A program made the translations under genes and the position numbers. This document shows, one piece after another, positions 48,440-58,900 of a stretch of DNA of 64,000 bases. How positions within the stretch are numbered: position 1 is the stretch's first letter; each line of letters opens with the position of its first letter. Source of the stretch: Leuctra nigra (lineage: Eukaryota > Arthropoda > Insecta > Plecoptera > Leuctridae); contig OW203770.1 of assembly GCA_934045905.1 (NCBI GenBank), forward strand, positions 29,211,259 through 29,275,258, in the 5' to 3' direction. The notes below the pieces were generated by a model, which did not search any database, had not been told where the DNA came from, and saw nothing but the letters and a program-made list of their open reading frames with translations.

Positions 48440-49430
48440 GTCAAGGCAGGTGGTAGCCAACGGAGAACAACAATAGGATGGGGTGCGCCGTGTACCTGCG
48501 AGCACGTGCTAGTCCAGCTGGTAGCCAACGGAGAACAACAATAGGATGGGGTGCGCCGTGTACCTGCGAGCACGTGCTAGTCCAGCTGGTAGCCAACGGA
48601 CAACAACAATAGGATGGGGTGCGCCGTGTACCTGCGAGCAACAACAATAGGATGGGTGCGCCGTGTACCTGCGAGCAACAACAATAGGATGGGTGCGCCG
48701 TGTACCTGCGAGCAACAACAATAGGATGGGTGCGCCGTGTACCTGCGAGCAACAACAATAGGATGGGGTGCGCCGTGTACCTGCGAGCAACAACAATAGG
48801 ATGGGTGCGCCGTGTACCTGCGAGCAACAACAATAGGATGGGGTGCGCCGTGTACCTGCGAGCAACAACAATAGGATGGGTGCGCCGTGTACCTGCAAGC
48901 AACAACAATAGGATGGGTGCGCCGTGTACCTGCGAGCAACAACAATAGGATGGGTGCGCCGTGTACCTGCGAGCAACAACAATAGGATGGGTGCGCCGTG
49001 TACCTGCGAGCAACAACAATAGGATGGGGTGCGCCGTGTACCTGCGAGCAACAACAATAGGATGGGTGCGCCGTGTACCTGCGAGCAACAACAATAGGAT
49101 GGGTGCGCCGTGTACCTGCGAGCAACAACAATAGGATGGGGTGCGCCGTGTACCTGCGACCACGTGCTAGTCCAGCTGGTAGCCAACGGACAACAACAAT
49201 AGGATGGGTGCGCCGTGTACCTGCGAGCAACAACAATAGGATGGGTGCGCCGTGTACCTGCGAGCAACAACAATAGGATGGGTGCGCCGTGTACTTGCGA
49301 GCAACAACAATAGGATGGGGTGCGCCGTGTACCTGCGACCACGTGCTAGTCCAGCTGGTAGCCAACGGAGAACAACAATAGGATGGGGTGCGCCGTGTAC
49401 CTGCGACCACGTGCTAGTCTCTTCGAAGCA
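48440..49430. repeat. Minisatellite inside transposon copy 2, ~22 copies
   Basis: GCGCCGTGTACCTGCGAG followed by CAACAACAATAGGATGG recurs about 22 times as 37-38-bp short units, interspersed with longer units that add CACGTGCTAGTCCAGCTGG. Transposon copy 1 has this sequence once (complement near 27413-27460). Open frames on both strands come from the repeat and are not genes. Confidence 0.92.
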
Positions 49431-50097
49431 TACCTTAGCTCGAGCAGGCAGGATGAATAAAGTCGTGGTCAAAAACATTGTTCCCCTATCAACTAACGGC
49501 ATATCCTTCTATTTGTAAGAAAGGTGAAATACAGAATAAATAAGTTTAGTACATGTTTTATTTGTTTTAACATGTAATAGTTATGTAAAAATTAAGTGCA
49601 TCAGTGGACATTAAATGCCGTAATAACATTCCCGATTTGGTCACCCCTATTTAAAAATATCGCGTAACTGACAAAGTCAATATAGAATTGTGTCATTGTT
49701 CTATCACTGATTCATTTTAATCAATAATTGTAGCACACCTAAATGTCAAAATACCACACGGAGAGTGATATATTATGATCTTCCAAAATACAACGGTGAA
49801 CTTTTATTCATAAAAAAATAACAAAACATTTTCCCACTCTGAAATTTTCAGGGAATGATAACATAATAATGATAAACAAGATATAATTTTTTCAGAATTT
49901 AAAAAAATTCCGTTTGGGGGGGGGGGGGGGGGGGGCATTTAAAGTCAAAATTTGGTTTGGTCACCCCTGATTTAAAAAATAATTATATTTATCATTGCGT
50001 ATTATGAAACTACTTACATTTGTGTACAAATATTAAAAAATATCACTAAAATATGATATATCTCAAACAGGTCCAAAGTTACAAGCAGTTATGTATA

Positions 50098-53090
50098 TCT
50101 AGTGGAGCGGTCGCTCCACACAGCCAAGTCGTACCGTACACTCACAGTATCTCAACATACCGTAAATGCCTATATAAACTGAGGAGCAGACCAACTACTT
50201 TTACTGTAAGCAACAACATGGCATTTTCGGCCTACTGGATCTCAAAATTGGTAAATCTCACATTGTTGCGAAATATCTTAATTTCGAGCTATGGCCCACC
50301 CCACTACATATACCAAATTTGGGAACAATAGGTTATGCCATTTGCGCGCTAGAGGACCGAGAAAACAGTGAAATTACATCACTTTCTGATTCTGATGATG
50401 ATATCAGGAAACGTTGCTATCACCGCCACAGCCTAAACAGCTGAACCGATCAACCTGAAATTTTTACCACATATGCACTTTTGGCGTCTGATGATACCTT
50501 GCCTCTTGTGATTTTTTGTGCCGCCATTTTTAAACCGGAAGTGACGTCATATATGAAAAACGGCTGGACCGATTAGAACGAAATTAGCGCCATTCGGTTG
50601 AGATGGTCATCTATATGAAGTATGTTACTTAAAAATATAATTTTCTTATATTCTAAACCGGAAGTGGCGTCATAAATTTGCAATATTTAGCTTATTTCAT
50701 CAAATTATACTTTAAATACACATATCATTATCTTACATTGTAACAAAGACAATACAAAATGATAATTTCAATACACAGTGTTCTCGGCCGCCATTCCTGA
50801 AACCGGAAGTGACGTCATACATCGAAAACGCCTGTACCGATTGCCACTGAACTAGCTCCTGTATATTCATTCTGCAATCTATTTGAAAAATCAATTGGGA
50901 TAAATGAATATACAAATTAACGGTACCGGAAATGGCGGCAGGAACCACTAAATGAAACCGGAAGTGACGTCATATATTGAAAACGGCATGAGCGATTTGA
51001 CGGAAATTAGCGCTATTGAATTCAGAAGGTCATTCATGAAGTATCAACTAGATAAAACTAAATTGTTTTCTTATTACCTATACCGGAAATGACGTCATAA
51101 AAATGCTAAATGACGTCATTAATATTCTAAAGGACACTAAATTCACCACTTTATACTTTTAAATAGATATTTAGTAAACATACATTGTAAATAATTATAA
51201 ATTCAAGGTTGCAGTGCTCTCGGCCGCCATTTTCTAAAACGGGAAGTGACGTCATATAACGAAAACGGCTGTACCGATTGCAACTAAATTTTGGAATTGT
51301 GTAGGACTTATAATTATGAATTCAATACGACATTAATTTCGGCCGCCATTGTTAAAACCGGAAGTGACGTCATATATCGAAAACGGATGTACCGATTGCA
51401 ACCAAATTTTAGAATTATGTCGGACTAATATAATTATGAACTAAAGACGACATTATTTTCGGCCGCCATTGTCAAAACCGGAAGTGACGTCATATATCGA
51501 AAACGGCTGTACCAATTGCAACCAAATTTTGGAAATGTGTAGGACTAATAATTATGAATTAAAGACGACATTATTTTCGGCCGCCATTGTTAAAACCGAA
51601 GTGACGTCATTATCGAAAGCGGCTGTACCGATTGCAACCAAATTTTGGAAATAGTATGACTAATAATTATGAATTCAAGACAACATTATTTTCGGCCGCC
51701 ATTTCAAAACCGGAAGGGACGTTATAATATATCGAAAACGGCTGTACCGATTGCAATCAAATTATGCAATTTTGTAGGACTAATAATTATGAATTCAAGA
51801 CGACATTAATTTCGGCCGCCATTTCAAAACCGGAAGGGACGTTATAATATATCGAAAACGGCTGGATCGATTGTAATTTCTTAGTACCTATCCTAATCGG
51901 TTGAGGCGTATTTTTTTAAAGAAATTAGTCCTTGCTCGGACATGTGCTACAAGCTGTATGAATAAACTAACAAAAGAAGTGATATCCCAGAAAAAAACAC
52001 TCCGTGTAAAAAAGGCAGCCAAGTCTCTTTACTTAAAAAAAAATCAACACCGAAAAGGAGTGATATCAAAAAAGGAGCCAAGTCAATGACATTTCCAAAT
52101 ATTTAATCGTATCTTTGAAATAAAAGTATAAACACCGAGAAATACTTTACAAAAGGACTTGGCGCATCGTTTTTTTAAAGACATTTTTCTATTCATAAGC
52201 ATATGCCATTTATATACAACCGTAATTTAGAAATTTTAGAATAATAGGGACACAACTTTCAATTACATATTATACCTACATACCTACTGTAAAATATTTT
52301 CTATTTGAATATGTACGCGATGAAACTTGTTGCCTATATTTGTAATAAATATACAATAGTTATCTTCATATTATTGTTTCGTGGTCAACATAATTAAGTC
52401 TCATGCGTTATACCTTCTCACAATGAAATACATTTCTATTAATCCACATTTTATAACAATACATTTCACAAAGTACACAGTGAAGTCACATTGAACAACT
52501 ATTAAAACCATAATAATATATACCATATAATGGTATAATATATACCATAATAATTTACTGCCATAATATAATAGTGTTCTATAAATAGTTAGTAATTATT
52601 TGACAACTTTTCATGATTTCCTTCAGTCATGATCAAATTATGAAAAGATATCCTTCTAATATCACCATATTAACAGTGCTATAAGAATATATATGAGCCC
52701 ACTTCCTTGTTATTTAATTCTACCTCCCTTATTATTACTTCTATTACAGCATGACATCTTTCTTCTATCGCCATTACAAAATTATAAAATAGCCATTACC
52801 AAAAGTAGCTTGATTCATAGATACTGGCTCAAATAAAAAGAGGAATATGTACCTACTTGTTAATAATCTTTCCACTTTTAGGATAGAATGATGTCTTTAA
52901 AAAAACGATGCGCCAAGTCCTTTTGTAAAGTATTTCTCGGTGTTTATACTTTTATTTCAAAGATACGATTAAATATTTGGAAATGTCATTGACTTGGCTC
53001 CTTTTTTGATATCACTCCTTTTCGGTGTTGATTTTTTTTTAAGTAAAGAGACTTGGCTGCCTTTTTTACACGGAGTGTTTTTTTCTGGGA
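50098..53090 (-). mobile_element. Family X copy e (2,993 bp), inside the right TIR of transposon copy 2
   Basis: Starts TCTAGTGGAGCGGTCGCTCC and ends GAGTGTTTTTTTCTGGGA, that is A end to B end. The flanks, read in reverse, are ...ACCTTA and TATACATAACTGC, the same TIR position used by copy d. It is longer than copy d because of an internal tandem array (50519-51880) and a widely spaced B-block pair: about 51986-52184 and 52892-53090 are near-perfect inverted repeats of about 200 bp. Confidence 0.85.
50519..51880. repeat. Degenerate ~118-bp tandem repeat with ETS-CRE and YY1-like motifs
   Basis: About eleven units, best preserved from 51230 to 51850. Each has CGGCCGCCATT, then CCGGAAGTGACGTCA or a variant, then ATATCGAAAACGGCTGTACC and ATTGCAACCAAATTTTG. 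The perfect 15-mer CCGGAAGTGACGTCA occurs at 50535, 50803, 50958, 51358 and 51478. These join an ETS site (CCGGAAGT) to a CRE (TGACGTCA), while the complement of CGGCCGCCATTTT matches the YY1 core AAAATGGCGGC. Confidence 0.85.
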
Positions 53091-53310
53091 TAAGGTTTTC
53101 TTCAAAAGTGAGATTTTCGAAGGGGTAAAAGTACCAGAAGGGGGACAAAATTGACCAAACAAAAAAATATGCCTCATTTTTTGCTTTTAACAACAACTTC
53201 ACAAAGTTTGATCAAAATCAGAAGGGGTCATGAAAATGTTTGCGATTTTTTGGTGGTTCTGAGCTGGAATTACCCCAACACTAAATGTAATTAACTTTTC
53301 TGTATCAATA

Positions 53311-53829
53311 GACCAAAACATAAACTAAACGCGCATGCCCAATCCACCATTTTCTCTTCCAGTTATGTGTGACATTCAGTCAAGGCACTTATATGTCAAT
53401 CGTATAACGATAGTTCAGTAAAAGTTATAATTACATCGCGAAATAACAGAAATTGTTTTTTATCGCATTTTTTTATCACGGTCTTCTGAACCGTTCCCTT
53501 TCTGAATGAGCTCATTTAGAAAAATTTCAGAAAGCCGTGATAAAAAAAATGCGATATGTAAAATGGTGATTTTGGTGAATAGACATCTAGTTTTGACAAG
53601 AATGTGTATGAATATGTGCTGAAATGAAATATGTCGATTGTATTTGAATGTTGTAACTGAGGTACCTAAGCATCAATTTCTGTTATTTCGCGATGTAATT
53701 ATAACTTTTACTGAACTCATTAAGATTGACATTTAAGTGACTTGGAACATGCGCACTAAGAGTGGTCACACATAGTGACACGCCCTTTTTTAGTTCGCTT
53801 TGAGGGCGCCACTAGTTTATGTTTTGGTC
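53311..53829. mobile_element. MITE with TA target duplication (Tc1/mariner-like)
   Basis: 519 bp between TA dinucleotides (53309-53310 and 53830-53831). Ends GACCAAAACATAAACTA and its complement. A second inverted pair lies inside (AATTACATCGCGAAATAACAG near 53431 and its complement near 53675). No transposase. A relic of the same family lies near 20697. Confidence 0.75.
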
Positions 53830-53831
53830 TA

Positions 53832-54241
53832 TTTGAGAAGTGTTTGAAATTGAAATAAATATTGGTTAAATAATAAATATCTTAAATTATAAGACTTATT
53901 TTCATGATTTTTTTGAAAAAAAAACACTTTTGGTAAAATAACCGCGGGTCATTTCAGGTCGGGGAAAATCATGCCAACCCTGAAATAAACACACTTAAAT
54001 GCAAAAAAAGAGAAAGTGTCTAAAAGTGCAGAATGGAGTCGCTCGCTCATTACTTTGTGACCTTAATGGATCTTAATGAAGCGAAATTGCCCGATGGGAG
54101 ATTGGAATAAGAAATCCAAGAAACAAACAAAACAAATTGTGTTCCCTCGGTGTTAACTGTTAACTCAATGACACCAACTTAATATACAAATTCTACATGT
54201 TTTAAGATCTGGCTCAGATTTTTCAGCAGTGAAGGTTGTAC
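53832..54241 (-). other. Intron sequence without recognisable element
   Basis: No gene seen; part of the inferred intron between exons 2 and 3 of the zinc-finger gene. Confidence 0.4.
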
Positions 54242-54507
54242 CTTGATTATGATTGATGACAGCAAATCCTCGTTTCCTGGCGGCTTGTCGAGGGTTGCAG
54301 CGGCTCTTGAGATCCAACATGTGTTGTCGGTGCATTGCTTCCTTGATGACGTGAAGAACTGCGCTGTAGTGACTGTGCAATGTGACTTCACAGAGTTGAC
54401 AGCGGAACTTATTCGTGGCAGTTGAAACCAACAGTGGTTGAGACGTCAGCTTGAAGTATTCTCGACTTGCATCGGCAGTCAGTTCGTTCATCAGCTTCAA
54501 GCGCTCA
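54242..54507 (-). CDS. Modular zinc-finger gene, exon 2 (first zinc-finger exon)
   Basis: The acceptor GATGATTTCAG| ends at 54508 and the donor TCAAG|GTACAA begins at 54241. 266 bp, phase 2 in and phase 1 out. It encodes ERLKLMNELTADASREYFKL, then FRCQLC-x12-H-x6-H (U1/JAZ-like finger) and an arginine-rich segment (RCNPRQAARKRG). It joins in frame to exon 1 upstream (codon AG|T, serine) and to exon 3 downstream (codon G|TA, valine). The open frame continuing to 54165 past the donor would be the unspliced read-through. Confidence 0.7.
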
Positions 54508-54526
54508 CTGAAATCATCAAACAGTA

Positions 54527-54963
54527 TAGTAGAGTAGCCGATATAGAGTCCAAGTCAACTAATGATGATACCTGCTTAGCATGGCCAGGGATAGACCGGC
54601 CCACGCTAAGCAGGTATGAATCATTAGTTGACTCTGACCGTAGACCACATGCAGGGACAATGGAGTCCGAGTACCTAATGGAAATCATACGTGTTAGCAG
54701 TAACATTTGTAGAGATGTGTCACCTGTAGGAATGGGATTTTTCCGGAAAAATATAAATGAGAAATTTCCGATAAAAATTTCTGGAAAAATATGGAAAAAT
54801 TTGGAAAATTTTAAAATATAGAGCCTCTTAAATGAAATTCATCCCATTTTTTCATCATTTTCATCAATATTCACATTCAAGTAGGTACACTAGAAAATCA
54901 TTAGAGTCTCATCATTAGAGGCATCGATTCCGTCATACTGTTCCATGTAAATCGTAATGAAAT
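54527..54963. repeat. Source copy of a 0.43-kb direct repeat
   Basis: Nearly identical to 55953-56385, about 1.43 kb downstream in the same orientation. It holds a strong hairpin: CAACTAATGATGATACCTGC near 54556 pairs with GCAGGTATGAATCATTAGTTG near 54609. The right part enters the hAT-like MITE at 54728 and stops inside it. Confidence 0.9.
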
Positions 54964-55317
54964 CATTTATCCTCCTAGACACTTCACCCATGTTACCTCT
55001 GTTCGTTTTCTGAGTGGCGGGAAATTTAAATCTGTTCGGCACATTACAACCAGGCCGCTATAGTTCAATATGCTACATTGAACAAACACTTCTAAGAGAG
55101 GACTGTCATTCACTTTAGCATATCCTGAGGGTGAGAATATGCAATCCCTTGCTATGGAATACAATTACACACATTTATACTAATAAATCATCATTTTCAC
55201 AATATTTTTCCATATTTTTCCGAAATGACGGAAAAATATATGCTGAGAAATTTCCATATTTTAAATTTGTCCATTTCCGCAGAAATTTCTGAATTGGAAA
55301 TATTTCCAGGAACATCC
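54728..55317. mobile_element. hAT-like MITE
   Basis: Ends AGGAATGGGATTTTTCC and the complement of GGATGTTCCTGGAAATATTTCC, flanked by TCACCTGT (54720-54727) and CCACCTGT (55318-55325), 7 of 8 matching. Subterminal GGAAAAATAT/ATATTTTTCC repeats at both ends. No transposase frame. Confidence 0.65.
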
Positions 55318-55325
55318 CCACCTGT

Positions 55326-55940
55326 TTGAGAATATTAAGAGATAAAATGCTCCATGCGTAAGTATTTGAGAATAATCATCCTACACAATCAACACAGTCA
55401 CAATTTGAACATTACAAGAATAATTGTTTTACTAAGTAAGTAGGTACTACCATTAAAATATTTCATGAAGGCAGTTTATTAAGCCAGGGGTAGAATAACA
55501 AGACTTGTTAGTAACCAGCTAAAGTAAATAAGTACAGTAGGTACTGTTAGACTTGGACATGTATTAATGGGTGACATAGAAGATAAATTATAATGAATAG
55601 CTAAATTAAAAAAATAAAATTTTAAGGTGAAAAGTTACACCACCTGAAAAGATTTTAGAATTCTGAAGGACAATTGTGTGGACACGGTTATCATAAAAAA
55701 GTCCCTAAAAACCTAATGATATTGTAGGTAGTACCTATTTTGTACAAAAATTCTCGACACCAAACACTATATTTTGTATGAATTGATATTGGGTAAGAAT
55801 CACACTTTCAAACTTCTTATGTGTTAAGTAAACATCATTAAGAAACTATTTCATATAAGAAAACATAATTCAGCTAGGTAGTATGTAGGTAGGTACCTAG
55901 GTACTTTTTAGATTCGATATATTCAACAATTTTTACTATT
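55326..55940. other. Intron sequence without recognisable element
   Basis: AT-rich, no gene or inverted repeat seen; includes GTAGGTAGGTACCTAGGTAC near 55883. Confidence 0.4.
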
Positions 55941-58900
55941 AATCAAAGCAATAGTAGAGTAGCCGATATAGAGTCCAAGTCAACTAATGATGATACCTGC
56001 TTAGCATGGCCAGGGATAGACCGGCCCACGCTAAGCAGGTATGAATCATTAGTTGACTCTGACCGTAGACCACATGCAGGGACAATGGAGTCCGAGTACC
56101 TAATGGAAATCATACGTGTTAGCAGTAACATTTGTAGAGATGTGTCACCTGTAGGAATGGGATTTTTCCGGAAAAATATAAATGAGAAATTTCCGATAAA
56201 AATTTCTGGAAAAATATGGAAAAATTTGGAAAATTTTAAAATATAGAGCCTCTTAAATGAAATTCATCCCATTTTTTCATCATTTTCATCAATATTCACA
56301 TTCAAGTAGGTACACTAGAAAATCATTAGAGTCTCATCATTAGAGGCATCGATTCCGTCATACTGTTCCATGTAAATCGTAATGAATCCTAAATTGCCTC
56401 GGAACCCGGACGGATCAAATGGTAATCGACCTCGGCGAGTTAAACGGAATATGAGTATCGGATGTTGGAATGTCCAAGGGATTAGCAATAAGTACCCAGA
56501 GGTTTTCAAGGAGCTTGCAAATCTCCAAATCGATATTGCTGTCCTATCGGAAACTAAAAAGAAGGGTAATGGAAATGAAATATTGCAAGATTACGTCCAT
56601 TTCTACAGCGGAGTAGACAAGGATAGAAGGGCAAAGGCCGGAGTATCGATTGCAGTACATAAAAAGCTGAAAAATAAAATTGTAAACTGGACAGCAATTG
56701 ACGAACGTTTGATCACCCTAGAACTTGCACTTCAGCAGCATAGGTTAGTAATAGTAGGCGTTTATTCGCCAAATGATGACGCAGACCGGCAGGTCAAAGA
56801 CGATTTTATGGATAAGTTGACGGAAGTGTTAGGAAATATTGGGGATCGAAAAGAAATTGTTGTGATGGGCGACTTTAATGGTAGAGTGGGAAAAAGGAGA
56901 AACGACGAGATCGTAGGGCAATATGGAGAGGATTTGGTAAATGATAACGGAACCAGATTGATTGAGATTTGTTCTCAATTCTCTTTCAGAATTATGAATG
57001 GATTTTTCCGTCATAAAGATATCCATAAGTTCACCTGGTTCCAGCCCACCAGAGGCTACAAGTCCATTATTGACTACATCGTCATCAAAAAAAATACTCG
57101 CATTAAAGTATTAGATGTAAAAGTCCAGAGAGGCGCACAGTGCGGTTCAGATCATTTTTTAGTAAAAGCAAAGGTTCATATAAATTACAGAAATTATAGG
57201 AGTAAATCAATTGAACCAAATATAGACCAAGGATCTTCAAAACTTCAGGAACCGAAGTATGACCTACGGGGTTTTGAAAATGACTCGACTGTATTCTTGT
57301 ATAAGCTTAGATTAGCTGGGAAAATGAACGCCATATTAGAAGGGACTCCAGAACAAAGATATCTATTGCTGAAGAACTATGTACATCAAGCTGCTTCAGA
57401 GGCATTAGGCACAGTAGATTATGGAAGAAAGAAGAAGAATCTCCAAAACCCACATTGGTGGAATGATAGCTTGGAACACCTAACAGAAGAAAAGAGAAGA
57501 CTTTACCAAAGGTGGCTGTCAACCAAAAATGGTGAAGATAGACGGTTGTACATGCGCTATAATTATATGGTGAAGAAAGAGATTAAGAAAGCTAAGAACA
57601 CTTTCTGGGATAGAAAGTGTGATGAAATTAATTCACTGTTAGGAAGCTCGCGTTCAAGATTGGCTTGGAAGACACTGGGATCGTTGAAGACAAACACACA
57701 GCAACAGTTAAGGATAGACCCAATTGGACATCAGAAATGGCAAAAGCATTATCAAGAACTGCTGACCGAGAACAGACCGCTATACAGCAACATACAATAC
57801 ACATCAGTGCCAATAGCTCTTGGAGAAGTATGTGAGGAGGTGACATGTGCAGAGATCATGATGGCTCTAAAATCCACGAAGAATAATAGATCAGCTGGTC
57901 CTGGAAGTATACCTATCGAACTTATAAAAAATGCTCCGTTAGTAACTATTGAATCCCTGGCCGGTATATTCACTGAATGCTTGCGTGGAGGTGAAGTACC
58001 GGGAGAATGGAAATTGAGCTACATCAGCTCCATCTATAAAAAAGGAGACAGGAAGAACTGTGGAAACTACAGAGGGATCAGCGTTTTGTCGTCGATAGGT
58101 AGGCTGTATGGACGAATTCTGACTAAGCGGTTAGAACAGCAAGCTAGAGTCACAGAAGAACAAAGTGGTTTCAGGAGCGGGAGATCATGTGTAGACAACC
58201 TTTTCTGTATAAAACAACTTATGGACAAGAGTATTGCACATGGAAGTGAATTACACCTGATTTTCGTAGATCTTAAAAAGGCATTTGACAGCGTTCCTTT
58301 AAATAAATTATGGGAGGCTCTGGAAGATCAAGGGATCGAAACAGTTTATGTGAATGCTATTAAAAAGCTCTATGAAAATGCTGTAAGTTGCGTAAAAAGT
58401 GGACAATCATATTCAGAAGAATTTAAAATCAACAAAGGTGTTAGGCAGGGGTGTCCTTTGTCACCAACCCTGTTCAAAATATACGTGAACAGGGTTTTAG
58501 AGAATTGGTCTAGGAAATGTAGTTCGATGGGTGTTAAAATTGGGAAAGAATATATACACTCTTTACTATTCGCAGACGATCAGGTGGTTCTTGCTGAAGA
58601 TGAACACGACGCAGAATACATGATGAGAAAGCTTATAGAAGAATACGATTCCTGGGGCTTAGAAGTGAATATGGATAAGACTCAATGTATGGTCATTGGA
58701 AGAGAGGGTCAAGACATGGTAACCGATAAAGGTATTATAAGATTAACAACAGAGTACAAATATCTAGGTGTGACATTGACGGCTGACGGAACGGATGAGA
58801 GGGATGTGCTGAACAAGCTGGGCAGAGGAAGAGCGATCACCAGACAATTACACCCAGTGCTTTGGAACGATGTCATCTCAACCAAGACAAAAACACGTAT

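Larger units (their letters stand above)
44318..53275 (-). mobile_element. DNA transposon copy 2 (8,958 bp) with nested insertions, CAAC target duplication
   Basis: Starts GGGTCATTTCGCCTCAGAAC and ends with the complement of GGGTAATTCCAGCTCAG, the termini of copy 1 in opposite orientation. CAAC lies immediately outside both ends (44314-44317 and 53276-53279). The TIRs are each split by a family X element (44497-45791 and 50098-53090) at the same TIR position. Internal sequence: transposase pseudogene on the minus strand, then an expanded minisatellite, then the second TIR. A 20-G run lies at 49916-49935. The uninterrupted length would be about 4.7 kb. Confidence 0.9.

Noticed and set aside
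48319..49518. Repeat-encoded frames on both strands (VHGAPILLLL-type)
   Set aside because: Products of the transposon minisatellite; both strands are open equally and no domain is present.
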